Source of the DNA: Chloroflexota bacterium
GTDB lineage: Bacteria; Chloroflexota; Dehalococcoidia; UBA2979
Reading direction: 5' to 3'
Assembly (NCBI GenBank): GCA_947472995.1
Contig: CANJBO010000004.1
Span: 1-64,000, forward strand
Length of the DNA stretch: 64,000 bases
Of the stretch, positions 16,337 to 24,850 are shown one piece after another (positions within the stretch are counted from its first letter, which is position 1; every line of letters starts with the position of its first letter). A program made the translations under genes and the position numbers. The notes under the pieces were generated by a model. That model was not told the DNA's origin, made no database searches, and saw only the letters and a list, made by a program, of their open reading frames with translations.

Positions 16337-17662
16337 GTGACAGCCACCGAGTCCCGCATGCCCCCGGCTCCGGCCGCACCCCCGCCCGGGCAGCGCGGGG
16401 TGTTCAGCGCGTTCCAGAACCGGCACTTCCGCTGGCACTGGATCTCCACGCTCACCTCGTTCTCCGGCATGCAGATGCAGACGATCGCGCTCGGCATCCT
16501 CGGCTGGGAGATGTCGCACTCGTACGCCGTGGTCGGGCTGCTCCAGGCCGCGTTCGCGATCCCCATGGCGCTGTTCGCGCTGCCCGGGGGCGCCGCCGTC
16601 GACCGCATGGAGAAGCGGCGCGTCGTCGCGCTGTCGCAGGGGATCCTGGGACTGCTGGGCGCGATCACCGCGTTCCTCGTGCAGGCCGATCTGATCACGG
16701 TGCTGCTGCTGTTCATGGGCGGCGTGGTGCAGGGCGCGCTGTTCAGCGTGAACGGCCCGGCGCGCATGGCGCTGCTCACCGAGATCGTCGAGCCCGAGGA
16801 GGTGTCGACCGCCATCTCCATGCAGAACGTCGCGATGAACAGCACGCGCGTCGTCGGCCCCGCGCTCGCCGGCCTGTTCATCGCGTTCGTCAGCATCGAG
16901 GGGGCCTACTACCTCACGGCGCTGCTCTATGCGTTCACGGTGTGGGCGATCCTGCGCGTGCCGCGATCATCCGGTCACGTGAACCGCACGAAGTCGCCGC
17001 TGCTCACGGACATCCGCGCGGGACTGGGGCACGTGTTCGGCGATCCGATGCTGCGATCGCTGATGGCCTCGGGCCTCGCGGTCGCGCTGTTCATCATGCC
17101 GTACCAGGTGATGCTGCCCGGCTTCGCGGACGGCCTCGGACGGACCGACCTGTTCGGCGCGATGGTCGCGGTGTCGGGCCTCGGCGGGCTCGTGGGCTCG
17201 TTCGGCGCGGCGGCGATCGCGCAGCACCCGCGCAAGCCGTTCGTGCAGTTCCTGCTCGGCATGACGGCGGGCGCCGCGCTGATCGCCCTCGGGGTGCTGT
17301 CGCCGCTGTTCGGGCCGCCGGCGGCGTTCGCGATGCTCGCGCTGGTAGGGGCCGTCACCACCAGCTACATGACGCTGAACCAGACGATGATCATGACGGA
17401 GTCGCGACCGGAGTTCCGTGGCCGCGTGATGAGCATCTCGATGCTCACGTTCAGCGCGATGCCGCTGATGTCGCTGCCGCTGGGCCTGCTCGCCGACGTC
17501 ATCGGCGGCAGCGCGACGTTCGTCGCGCAGGGCGCGATCGTCGCCTCCGTGATCGCCCTGCTCGCGTTCGCGAACCGATCGCACACCTTCGCGCGCGATC
17601 ACGTCGCGCACGTCTACGAGCACCCGTCGAGGCAGGACGCGGTCGGCGAGGTCGGCGACTAG
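16337..17662 (+). CDS. MFS transporter (MFS_3/EntS-like exporter)
   Basis: The 441-residue product has about twelve membrane helices. It opens FSAFQNRHFRWHWISTLTSF and carries PGGAAVDRMEKRRVVALSQ, the loop 2-3 motif of MFS exporters. The two-half layout and text RVVGPALAGLF fit the MFS_3 group that includes enterobactin exporters and macrolide pumps. GTG 16337 follows a GAGG Shine-Dalgarno; a -10-like TATATT is at 16284-16289. It is divergent from the ArsR unit and could share its operator region. The substrate is unknown. Confidence 0.88.
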   Translation: MTATESRMPPAPAAPPPGQRGVFSAFQNRHFRWHWISTLTSFSGMQMQTIALGILGWEMSHSYAVVGLLQAAFAIPMALFALPGGAAVDRMEKRRVVALSQGILGLLGAITAFLVQADLITVLLLFMGGVVQGALFSVNGPARMALLTEIVEPEEVSTAISMQNVAMNSTRVVGPALAGLFIAFVSIEGAYYLTALLYAFTVWAILRVPRSSGHVNRTKSPLLTDIRAGLGHVFGDPMLRSLMASGLAVALFIMPYQVMLPGFADGLGRTDLFGAMVAVSGLGGLVGSFGAAAIAQHPRKPFVQFLLGMTAGAALIALGVLSPLFGPPAAFAMLALVGAVTTSYMTLNQTMIMTESRPEFRGRVMSISMLTFSAMPLMSLPLGLLADVIGGSATFVAQGAIVASVIALLAFANRSHTFARDHVAHVYEHPSRQDAVGEVGD

Positions 17663-17680
17663 CGCCTCGTTGGCCGGGGC

Positions 17681-18580
17681 CTAGACCCAGGCGCCCTGCT
17701 CGGCCTGCCAGAAGAACTGCACGAGGACGCCGCCGGTGTGGCGCGGGTGGATGAACGCCTCGTTCCACGGCACGCCGCGCGTGGTGCCGGATCGCTCGCC
17801 GAAGACCGGGATGTTGTGGTGCGCGCACGCACTCACCGCGCGCTCCCAGTCGCCCACCTCGAACGTCACGTGGTGCATGCCCATGCCGCGGGTGTCCAGG
17901 AAGCGCTGGATGAACGAGGTGGGCCCGGCCGGCTGGATGACCTCGAAGCGGATCTGCTGCGTGGGGTGCTCCAGGACGCGCGTGCGGAAGCTCGTCTCGG
18001 AGCCGTCGCCGTTGCCGCGGTGGATCGTCGCCATCCCGAAGAGGCGCTCGTACCAGTCGCCCAGCGCGTCGCACGAGGGGTGCGCGTGCGCCAGGTGGTT
18101 CAGGCCGATGATGCCGAGCGTGCGCGGGTCGTCGTCCGCGGCCGGCGGGGCGGTGTGCCACGGGGCGCCCTCGTACAGCTGGTACAGGAAGCCGTTGCCG
18201 CCGCCGCGCGGGTGGAGGTAGAGGACGGACGGCTCCTCGCCAGAGGGCGCGGGGTCGCCCCACGGCTCGGCGCCCTCGGAGCGGATCGATTCGGCCGCCT
18301 GGCCGGTGTGGCGCACGCGGATCGTGACGTGGTGGAGGCCGGGCCCGGTGGGGCCCTCGAGGAACCGGTGCAGCGCGGAGGTCGGCGTGCTGGGGGCGAT
18401 CAGCTCCCAGCCGACGTCGGACGCGCCGGGCATCGCCAGGTGGACACCCGTGTAGCCGTCCTCGCTCTCGAAGCGCTCCCCGAGGCGGAAGCCGAACAGC
18501 CGCTCGAGGAGATCGACCTGCGGGGCCAGCTCCGCGACCGCCTGGCTCACGTGGTCGAAGCGGACGATGTCGATCAACAT
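17681..18580 (-). CDS. Two-domain VOC-family (glyoxalase-like) protein
   Basis: The 299-residue product has two VOC modules. The first starts RFDHVSQAV and contains GLHHVTIRV; the second starts GLNHLAHAH and contains GMHHVTFEV and a final FWQAEQ. The paired His/Glu positions suggest divalent metal sites as in methylmalonyl-CoA epimerase, glyoxalase or ring-cleaving dioxygenases. The reaction cannot be named from sequence. ATG 18580 has a clear Shine-Dalgarno (gcaggagtgc). It converges on the MFS gene with an 18-bp gap. Confidence 0.8.
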   Translation of the reverse strand: MLIDIVRFDHVSQAVAELAPQVDLLERLFGFRLGERFESEDGYTGVHLAMPGASDVGWELIAPSTPTSALHRFLEGPTGPGLHHVTIRVRHTGQAAESIRSEGAEPWGDPAPSGEEPSVLYLHPRGGGNGFLYQLYEGAPWHTAPPAADDDPRTLGIIGLNHLAHAHPSCDALGDWYERLFGMATIHRGNGDGSETSFRTRVLEHPTQQIRFEVIQPAGPTSFIQRFLDTRGMGMHHVTFEVGDWERAVSACAHHNIPVFGERSGTTRGVPWNEAFIHPRHTGGVLVQFFWQAEQGAWV

Positions 18581-18687
18581 GCACTCCTGCCGGTCACACT
18601 CGGGCCCAACCATCGTACTGGAATGCCCCGCAGCGCCCAGCGCGAGCCGGCAAGGCAGCACGCCGCGTGCCGGGCTAGCATGTCGGA

Positions 18688-19665
18688 ATGCCCCCGGACG
18701 ACTCATCGAGCCTCGATCGCACCGCCGTCGTGATCGCCAACCCGCATGCGCGCGACGCCGTGCCGCCCGACGTGCTGGAGGCGGCGGCCGGGCCGATCCG
18801 CGCGCGCGGCTGGCACGTGGTGATCGAGGCGACCTCGGATCACCTCGACGCTCGGCTCCGCGCGCAGCGACACGCGCGCGCGGGGGTGGCCGCGCTGCTC
18901 GCGTGCGGTGGCGACGGCTCGCTGCTACCGATCCTCAACGGGGTGCGCGACGCCGGCGAGACGACGACCGCCGTCGGGCTGATCCCCGCGGGCACGGCCA
19001 ACGTGTGGGCAGCCGAGGTCGGCATCCCGCGCGACCTGGAGGGTGCGTTCGCGCTGCTGGAGACCGGCGAGCGCGAGCGCGTCGACCTCGGCGTGGCGCG
19101 GATCGGCGACGGCGAGCCGGTGCGCTTCCTCCTCGTCTGCGGCGCGGGCCTCGACGGCGCGGTCGTCGAGGCGGTGGAGCGGCGTCCGCACTGGAAGCGA
19201 CGGCTCGGTCGCCTCGCGTTCGGCCCGTCGGGCCTCGCCGCGCTCGCCGGCTGGCCGCCGATCGAGGCGCGCCTCACGTACGACGACGAGGATGCGGCCG
19301 CCGCCGCGGAGCATGCGCCGCAGCTGCTGCTCGCGCTCGCCTCGAACACCAGTCGCTACGGCGGCGTCGCCACGCTGACACGACGCGGCGAGATCGACGA
19401 CGGCCTGCTCGAGATCACCACGTTCGAGGGCGACCGCTCGCTGGTCGCGCGGCTCGCGCTCGCGATCGACGCGATGCGTGGCAGCCTCGACGAGCGGGAC
19501 GTCGAGGGCGTGCGCCACCGGCAGGCATCGCGCGTCACGATCACGCCGACGCGCACGCTGCCGGTGCAGGTGGACGGCGAGAGCCTCGGCCGCTGCGGCC
19601 CGCTCGCCCCGCTGCACATCGCCGTCGAGTGCCGCGTCGTCACGATGATCCTCGGCGCGAAGTAG
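18688..19665 (+). CDS. Diacylglycerol/lipid kinase catalytic-domain protein
   Basis: The 325-residue product has AVVIANPHAR at the start, ACGGDGSLLPILNG (the GGDG nucleotide motif, about residues 72-85) and GLIPAGTANVWAAEVGIP (GT-N motif), the three blocks of the DAGK/YegS family. The C-terminal beta-rich half has VQVDGESLGR, the usual D-G-E motif. It likely phosphorylates diacylglycerol or a related lipid for phospholipid recycling. TAGCAT at 18676-18681 lies six bases before ATG, a leaderless arrangement. Confidence 0.88.
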   Translation: MPPDDSSSLDRTAVVIANPHARDAVPPDVLEAAAGPIRARGWHVVIEATSDHLDARLRAQRHARAGVAALLACGGDGSLLPILNGVRDAGETTTAVGLIPAGTANVWAAEVGIPRDLEGAFALLETGERERVDLGVARIGDGEPVRFLLVCGAGLDGAVVEAVERRPHWKRRLGRLAFGPSGLAALAGWPPIEARLTYDDEDAAAAAEHAPQLLLALASNTSRYGGVATLTRRGEIDDGLLEITTFEGDRSLVARLALAIDAMRGSLDERDVEGVRHRQASRVTITPTRTLPVQVDGESLGRCGPLAPLHIAVECRVVTMILGAK

Positions 19666-19667
19666 CG

Positions 19668-20849
19668 CTACTCGGTGGCGGTCGGCGTCAGCGTCCCGCC
19701 CTCGAGGCGGACGCGTCGTGCGCCGGGGAGCTCCTCGCGCGTCGGGCGATCCTCGTCGGGCGTCGTGATCAGCACCTGGTCCACGCCGTAGGCGACGCGC
19801 AGGATGCGCTCGCGGCGTCGAGGGTCGAGCTCCGACAGGATGTCGTCGAGCAGCAGCACCGGCGGGTCGCCGGTCCGCCGCGTGGACAGCGCGACCTCCG
19901 CGAGCCGCAGCGCGAGCGCCGCGCTGCGCTGCTGTCCGCGCGACGCACTCAGCCCCGCCGCGTGCCCGCCGATCAGGAACGCGAGGTCGTCGCGGTGCGG
20001 TCCGATGCGCGAGATGCCCCGCCGCACGTCCTCGACACGGCCCGCCTCGATCGCCGCGCGCAGCTGCGCCTGCAGGTCGTGCTCGCGCAGCGACTCCTGC
20101 ACCCCCGGCGGGACGCCGGGCACGTAGCGCACCTCCAGCGTCTCCTCGGCGGTCGCGGCCAGCTCGGCGTAGCGGTCGGCGGCGTCGCGGGCGAGCGCGC
20201 GCACCGACTCCGCGCGCCGCGCGAGGATCAGCGCGCCCGCCTCGGCGAGCTCGTCGTCCCAGAAGTCGAGCTGATCGAGGCCGCGCCCGCCGCGCTCGTT
20301 GAGCCGCCGCAGCAGGCTGTTGCGCTGCTCCAGTACGCGCGCGTACCGCTGCAGCGCGCGCAGGTACGCCGGGTCGAGCTGCGAGATCGTGAGGTCCAGG
20401 TAGCGACGGCGGTTCGCGGGCGGCCCGTCGATGATCGTGAGGTCGTCCGCCGCGAACATCACGATGCGCAGCTGCCCGATCAAGTCGGACGCCCGACGCG
20501 CCACGCCGTTCACGCGGAAGCGCTTGCCCGCGCGCGTCGGCGTCGCGCCGGCGACCGCGACCTGCGCGATCACCGCGACCTCCAGCGAGCGCCGCCCCGC
20601 CGCCGTCTCGACGTCCGCCTCGAGGCGCGCGGCCGGCAGGGGGTCCTCGACGACCGCCTGCCACGAGATGACGTCGAGGTCGGGGCCGCTGCGCACGCCG
20701 CGCGTGGTGGCGAGCATCGCGACGGACTCGAGGAGGTTCGTCTTGCCGGCGGCGTTCTCGCCCGCGATCACGTAGATGCCGGGCGCGAGGTCGACGTCCA
20801 GGCGGCGAAACGATCGGACGTCGGTGAGGGCGAGGTGCGCCAGGTGCAT
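19668..20849 (-). CDS. recF: DNA replication and repair protein RecF
   Basis: The 393-residue product shows Walker A AGENAAGKTNLLE (about residues 32-44), the RecF-typical ISQLDPAYLRALQRY, signature-like SASRGQQRSAALALRLAE and Walker B LLLDDILSELDPRRR. The order and spacing are those of RecF, an SMC-like ATPase that loads RecA at single-strand gaps. The gene is not beside dnaA, dnaN or gyrB, so this is not a canonical origin region. It converges on the lipid kinase gene with only two bases between stop codons. Confidence 0.95.
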   Translation of the reverse strand: MHLAHLALTDVRSFRRLDVDLAPGIYVIAGENAAGKTNLLESVAMLATTRGVRSGPDLDVISWQAVVEDPLPAARLEADVETAAGRRSLEVAVIAQVAVAGATPTRAGKRFRVNGVARRASDLIGQLRIVMFAADDLTIIDGPPANRRRYLDLTISQLDPAYLRALQRYARVLEQRNSLLRRLNERGGRGLDQLDFWDDELAEAGALILARRAESVRALARDAADRYAELAATAEETLEVRYVPGVPPGVQESLREHDLQAQLRAAIEAGRVEDVRRGISRIGPHRDDLAFLIGGHAAGLSASRGQQRSAALALRLAEVALSTRRTGDPPVLLLDDILSELDPRRRERILRVAYGVDQVLITTPDEDRPTREELPGARRVRLEGGTLTPTATE

Positions 20850-20940
20850 GTGCGCGGATTATCGCACGCGCGTCGTTTGTAACCGGCGGCGACGGGTGGG
20901 CGGGTGCTCGTCGCGAGGTTCGTCGAGGTGGCAGCGTACG
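20850..20940. other. recF upstream region
   Basis: These 91 bases between the recF start and repeat copy B contain no recognisable gene. The complement of tgtgcgcggattatcgcacg near 20850-20870 may hold the recF -10 (gataat on the minus strand). Confidence 0.3.
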
Positions 20941-21234
20941 GCGATCCACCCCTGCCCTCGTGCTTTGGTGGAGAACAGCGCCTCGCGCGGGGCGCGGGAG
21001 GGGTTCTGAAATCAGAGGATGTTGTGAGGAGCTGCGCCCCTCACACTCCCGGCGGAGTCTGCGTTGCCCGCGGCGGTAGCGGTGGTGCGCGGCCGCGACG
21101 CGACAAGGCACGCGCAGGCGTCGGGACGCGGCGAGCAGGCCCGAGGCAAGTGGGCGAACGCCCTGCCGGGCGGGGTCCTCAAAGGGCGAAGCCCTTGAAT
21201 GCTGAGGGAAGGGGGTAGGGGAATGGGCCGCCCT
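20941..21234. repeat. Composite palindromic repeat, inverted pair (copy B)
   Basis: The left module (from 20941) begins with a degenerate end (GCGATCCACCCCTGCCC), has a roughly 30-base insertion in hairpin 1 (cgtgctttggtggagaac..., also in copy C), a spacer ttctgaaatcaga, hairpin 2 (TGTGAGG 21023-21029 with CCTCACA 21039-21045), then CTCCCGGCGGA. The right module, on the other strand, ends GGGGAATGGGCCGCCC near 21232 and includes a hairpin AAGGGC-gaa-GCCCTT. The middle (about 21060-21150) has no ORF I would call. Copy B is the most degenerate of the family. Confidence 0.7.
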
Positions 21235-21251
21235 GCACCGCGAGCTTCGCG

Positions 21252-21490
21252 CTAGGTGCGCTCGGCGGCGGCGCGGATGTCGATGCAGAAGCGCGCGCCG
21301 GGGCCGTCCTCGGCGTCCTCGACCCAGATGCGGCCGCCCTGCGCCTCGATCAGCCGCTTCGCGACCGCGAGGCCGAGGCCGGAGCCCGGCACCGTCTCGC
21401 TGCCGGGGCCGCGCACGCGGAAGTACGGTTCGAAGATGCGCTCGCGGTCCTCGCGCGTGATGCCCGCGCCCTGGTCGCGGATCTCGCTGA
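21252..21490 (-). pseudogene. C-terminal fragment of a sensor histidine kinase
   Basis: About 80 residues remain: EIRDQGAGITREDRERIFEPYF, then VPGSGLGLAVAKRLIEAQGGRIW, which are the G1, F and G2 ATP-binding boxes of HATPase_c domains, and a normal C-terminus ending AAERT. The N box, dimerisation/phosphoacceptor His domain and sensor part are absent. Reading upstream from about 21490 the kinase text stops and, on the opposite strand, a holin-family membrane protein begins in mid-sequence. The fragment cannot be a working kinase. A deletion between two divergent genes, or a misassembly, would produce this. Confidence 0.75.
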
Positions 21491-21759
21491 TCGCGGGGAC
21501 CGCGCTCTTCGCGATCGTGAACCTGCTGCTGCGGCCGCTGGCGACGTTCGTGTCGTGCTGCCTGATCGCCGTGACGTTCGGGCTGTTCGTGCTCGTCATC
21601 AACGCGATCCTGCTCGGCGTGACCGCGTGGCTCGCGAGGTCGCTCGGGCTGTCGTTCGCGGTCGATGGCTTCTGGTCGGCGTTCTTCGGCGCAATCGTGA
21701 TCTCGATCGTCTCGTTCCTCGCGACGCTGGTCGTGCGTACCGACACGCACCGCGCCTAG
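21490..21759 (+). pseudogene. C-terminal fragment of a phage-holin-4-type membrane protein
   Basis: From about 21490 the plus strand reads LIAGTALFAIVNLLLRPLAT, then FGLFVLVINAILLG and FAVDGFWSAFFGAIVISIVS, matching the second to fourth helices of the mycobacterial-type phage holin family 4 (PF04020). These are short chromosomal membrane proteins usually of about 115 residues and are not evidence of a prophage. The first 35 or so residues and any start codon are missing, replaced by kinase sequence on the other strand. The stop at 21757-21759 overlaps the 3' end of the NuoF-like gene by four bases. Confidence 0.7.
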
Positions 21760-22820
21760 CGCGCCTCGAACTCTCCGAGGTCCGCGTCGGGGCTGAGGAC
21801 GCGCACAACGCCGTCGCCGAGCGCGTCGATGCTCAGCGGCGTGTCGTAGTCGGCCGGCAGGACGAGGCGCCTCGACGTGCCGCCGACGAGCAACGCCTGC
21901 ACGCGCGCGGGCATCACGCCCGCGGTCGCCAGCAGCCCCGCCCACGTCGTGTTGCCGTCCAGCGGCACCTCCACCAGCCCGAACCGCGCGAGGTCGCCCG
22001 AGAGCGAGACGAGCCGCGTGGGCGGCGGCGGGGAGTCGAAGATCGTGGTGAGCGCGCACAGCGCCTCGACGTCGCCACCTGGCTCGATGCCGGCGCTCGC
22101 ATCGTCGGTCGTCACCTCGATCACGACGGGGTCGCCGGTCAGCGCGCTGCCGTCGAGGATGCCCGCGGCGCTCGCGTCGGCCAGCGCGCGCTCGAACGCG
22201 GCGCGTGCCCGCGCGTCCTCGATGCACACCCGCGCGCGGCCGGCGCCCGTCGCGCGCGCGGCGACGAGGATGCCCTCGATCAGCCGGTGCGGGTCGCCCT
22301 CGACGAGGTGACGCGCGGCGACGGCGCCGGGGGCGTCGTGCGCGCGCACGACGAGCGTGTCGCCGTCGCTCGCCGGGACGTTGCGCCCCGCGCTGCGGGC
22401 GACCTCGACGACGCGCGTGGCCGGCAGCCGCGCCGCGATCGCCGCCGCGGCGTACGCGCCCTGCGCCAGCACGTCCGCCAGCGTGCCGTCGTTGCGACCG
22501 AGGCGCGCGGTGAGCCCGCCGACGCCCGTCCCAGCCTGCGGCTCATCGCACATGCCGCCCACGCACGCGGCCAGCGCCGGGGGGACGCCTCGATCGAGGC
22601 GGGCGAAGCGATGGCGGTGCCCGGCGCGCACGACGGTCGCGGCAGGTGCGGCCCAGCACGCCCCGTCGCACGCCGCGTCCATCACCGGCACGCCGGTGTC
22701 GCGGAAGAGCGCGTCGAGCGCGATCGCCGCCGCCCCGGCGTCGTCGCCACACGTGCCTCGATGCCGCAGCACGCGCACGGGGGGAGCGTTCGGCACGAGG
22801 AACGCCTCGTGCAGTCGCAC
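21756..22820 (-). CDS. NuoF-like FMN/SLBB-domain protein
   Basis: The product of about 354 residues follows the NuoF order: a thioredoxin-like ferredoxin segment (RGTCGDDAGAAA ... AACDGACWAAP, three Cys instead of the usual four), a flavin-domain segment (DTLVVRAHDAPGAVAAR then DPHRLIEGILVAARATG) and an SLBB domain (LVSLSGDLARFGLVEVPLDG ... LLVGGTSRRLVLP). The NADH-binding stretch and the C-terminal 4Fe-4S domain are short or missing. It may be a flavin electron carrier, but catalysis is uncertain. The start is unclear: GTG 22820 is used here; CTG 22850 would overlap the MOSC stop as CTGA. No other complex I or hydrogenase gene is near. Confidence 0.6.
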   Translation of the reverse strand: MRLHEAFLVPNAPPVRVLRHRGTCGDDAGAAAIALDALFRDTGVPVMDAACDGACWAAPAATVVRAGHRHRFARLDRGVPPALAACVGGMCDEPQAGTGVGGLTARLGRNDGTLADVLAQGAYAAAAIAARLPATRVVEVARSAGRNVPASDGDTLVVRAHDAPGAVAARHLVEGDPHRLIEGILVAARATGAGRARVCIEDARARAAFERALADASAAGILDGSALTGDPVVIEVTTDDASAGIEPGGDVEALCALTTIFDSPPPPTRLVSLSGDLARFGLVEVPLDGNTTWAGLLATAGVMPARVQALLVGGTSRRLVLPADYDTPLSIDALGDGVVRVLSPDADLGEFEAR

Positions 22821-22846
22821 CAGCGCGGACGTGGGCGTGGGGCCGG

Positions 22847-23659
22847 TCAGCCGAGGACCTCGACTGGGTCGCCCACGCGGACCTCGCCGCCGCTTCTCGG
22901 GAACATGTGCACGCCGAACGAGGGCTGCTCGTGACCGAAGACGCGGACGAGCGTGTTGAGGACATCCCGATCGCGGACCCCGTCCGCCGGGTTCGCGTGC
23001 GTTGCGAGGCAGCGCACGGTCGGCCGGAGCACATCGAACGTCACGTCGCCGATGCGGATCGCGCGCCCGGCCCACGCCATCTCGCCCCACGCCTCGACAT
23101 CGTCGAGCGCGATGTTCGAGCGGAAGCGTTGCTCGTCGAGGTCGGGATCGTGCAGGGCGTCGGCGAGCGCGAGCAGGCTGCCGCGCCCATGCAGCGTCAC
23201 CTCGCCGCGGGGATTGTCCTGGTAGCGCGCGGTCAGGCCGTCGCCGATCAGCCGCAGCGGCAGCCGTCCCGGTCGCGCGAGGTCGGGCTGCTCTGCCTGC
23301 TCACTCGCCCACGCGCCGACGGTCGCAGCGAGGCGCGCTCGTCCCGCCTCGTCCAGCCCGTCCTCGACGAGCGGCGTGCCGTCGAGGTCGATCGCGATGC
23401 GTTGCGCGACATGGTCGTAGCGCAGTGACAGCCGCGCGAGGGCCGGGGTGTTCACGAGCGCGAGGGTGTTCGCCTTCGGCCACCAGTCGGCACCCGCCGC
23501 CTGCTGCGGCGCCTTCGGCGCGTCGCCGAGGAGGAACGCCAGCACGCGGTCACCCTCGACGCGCCCGTCGGCGCGCACGGTTAGCGCCGTACGCGACTCC
23601 GGTGTGAAGCCCTTCACGGGGTACCGGTACAGCGCGGCGACTGATGCGGACGTGGTCAT
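22847..23659 (-). CDS. MOSC-domain protein with beta-barrel N-terminal domain
   Basis: The 270-residue product begins VAALYRYPVKGF, the start of the MOSC N-terminal beta-barrel, and contains FRSNIALDDVEAWGEMAW and DVLRPTVRCLATHANP, where the Cys is the conserved sulfur-carrying residue of MOSC domains. These proteins, like mARC and YcbX, bind a sulfurated molybdenum cofactor and reduce N-hydroxylated compounds. TAGACT at 23666-23671 (minus strand) sits six bases before ATG 23659, so the mRNA is probably leaderless. It may be co-transcribed with the NuoF-like gene, a possible electron donor. Confidence 0.85.
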   Translation of the reverse strand: MTTSASVAALYRYPVKGFTPESRTALTVRADGRVEGDRVLAFLLGDAPKAPQQAAGADWWPKANTLALVNTPALARLSLRYDHVAQRIAIDLDGTPLVEDGLDEAGRARLAATVGAWASEQAEQPDLARPGRLPLRLIGDGLTARYQDNPRGEVTLHGRGSLLALADALHDPDLDEQRFRSNIALDDVEAWGEMAWAGRAIRIGDVTFDVLRPTVRCLATHANPADGVRDRDVLNTLVRVFGHEQPSFGVHMFPRSGGEVRVGDPVEVLG

Positions 23660-23706
23660 GCGCCGAGTCTACGCCCCGTACGCGGGCACTCGCGTACCCT
23701 CGACGC
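23660..23706. promoter_or_regulatory. Compact divergent pair of leaderless promoters
   Basis: In 47 bases two -10 words face opposite ways: TAGACT on the minus strand (23666-23671), six bases before the MOSC ATG, and TACCCT on the plus strand (23695-23700), six bases before the ubiE/menG ATG. Neither gene has a Shine-Dalgarno. Each -35 region must overlap the other gene's promoter. Confidence 0.55.
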
Positions 23707-24468
23707 ATGACGAACGAGCCGCCGGACGCCGAGCGCATCTTCGACGAGGGCGCCGACCGCGCCGCCTACGTGCGCGCGATGTTCGGCGAGATCTCCGGGC
23801 GCTACGACCTGATGAACCGCGTGATGACCGTCGGGCAGGACCTGCACTGGCGCCGCCGCGCCGCGCGCGCCGTCGTGCACGCGGGCGACACCGTCGCGGA
23901 CCTCGGCAGCGGCACCGGCGACCTCGCGTTCGCGTGCCTCGAGGCGGGCGCCGCGCGCGTCGTCGGGCTGGACGTCGCGGGGCCGATGCTGGTGCGCGCC
24001 CGCGCGAAGGGCCGCGCGATCTCGCCGCACGCCGGCTTCGGGCTTGGCGACGCGACGTGCCTGCCGTTGCCGGACGGCTCCGTCGACGTGTGGTGCTCGG
24101 CATTCATGGTGCGCAACGTCCCGGACCTCGACCGCGCGCTGCGCGAGGCGCTGCGGGTGCTGCGCCCCGGCGGCCGCCTCGCCGTCCTCGAGATCCCGAG
24201 GATGGACAGCGGGTTCCTGCGCCCGTTCGCGCGGTTCCACTTCCAGCAGATCGTGCCGCGCCTCGGCCGGCTCATCTCCGGCCACCGCAGTGCGTACACC
24301 TACCTGCCGCTCTCCGTGGACCACTTCCTCACCCCGCGCGAGTTCACCGCGCACCTCGTCGGCCTCGGGTTCGAGGTGACGGAGGTGCGCATGCTCATGT
24401 TCGGCACCGTCGCGATGCACATCGCGCGCAAGCCGCTCCTCGGCGAGCCGCGCTCGCGCATGCCGTAG
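23707..24468 (+). CDS. Demethylmenaquinone/ubiquinone methyltransferase (UbiE/MenG family)
   Basis: The 253-residue product has FGEISGRYDLMNRVMTVGQD followed by LHWRRR, the UbiE signature, then VADLGSGTGDLAFACLE (SAM-binding motif I), FMVRNVPDLDRALREALRVL and RPGGRLAVLEIPR. It C-methylates the quinone ring, the last step of menaquinone synthesis, at the inner membrane surface. No other men genes are adjacent. ATG 23707 follows TACCCT by six bases, without Shine-Dalgarno. Confidence 0.9.
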   Translation: MTNEPPDAERIFDEGADRAAYVRAMFGEISGRYDLMNRVMTVGQDLHWRRRAARAVVHAGDTVADLGSGTGDLAFACLEAGAARVVGLDVAGPMLVRARAKGRAISPHAGFGLGDATCLPLPDGSVDVWCSAFMVRNVPDLDRALREALRVLRPGGRLAVLEIPRMDSGFLRPFARFHFQQIVPRLGRLISGHRSAYTYLPLSVDHFLTPREFTAHLVGLGFEVTEVRMLMFGTVAMHIARKPLLGEPRSRMP

Positions 24469-24530
24469 CCCGTCGAGGGCGCGCGCGCCTCGACGCACCG
24501 TGCTCGCCACGCGATGTCGAGGTGCAACGG

Positions 24531-24800
24531 GGGGCGGCCCACCCCCGCCCCACGTGCTTCGTGGAGAACAGCGCTTCGCGCGCGGGGGGTTCAGAATTTC
24601 AGAGGATGGTGTGAGGCGCTGCGCCCCCTCACACGCCCGGCGGATGCAGAACTTACGGAGCCTGGCAACTCCGGTCGCGGAGCCCGCGCCCTCGATCACC
24701 ACGACCGGGATCCGGAGCGGGGCAAAGCGCTGATGGGGTGCAACCCCATCAGAATGAATCCCCTTCCCGCGCAGGGAAGGGGCAGGGGATGGGCCGCCCC
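24531..24800. repeat. Composite palindromic repeat, inverted pair (copy C)
   Basis: This is the cleanest copy. It begins GGGGCGGCCCACCCCCGCCCC at 24531 and ends GGGGATGGGCCGCCCC at 24800, so the two ends are inverted repeats. The left module has the 30-base insertion (cgtgcttcgtggagaacagc), spacer ttcagaatttcagagg and hairpin TGTGAGG/CCTCACA. The right module has hairpins CTGATGGGG/CCCCATCAG (24730-24752) and CCCCTTCCC/GGGAAGGGG. The centre has a further dyad, CCGGTCG (24671-24677) with CGACCGG (24702-24708). It fills the gap between convergent ubiE/menG and globin genes. No ORF of substance lies inside. Confidence 0.8.
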
Positions 24801-24850
24801 ACTCGATCACCCTCGACGGCGCTCGCTGCTGCGGGCAGCCTCGGCACTCG

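Noticed and set aside
19668..20849. Replication origin marked by recF
   Set aside because: dnaA, dnaN and gyrB are absent and no cluster of DnaA boxes is visible nearby.
21490..21759. Prophage remnant suggested by a holin-family fragment
   Set aside because: PF04020 proteins are usually chromosomal membrane proteins despite the name; no other phage gene is near.
18925..22227. 1100-codon open frame on the minus strand
   Set aside because: It crosses recF, the repeat and the kinase fragment in another frame and has no domain.
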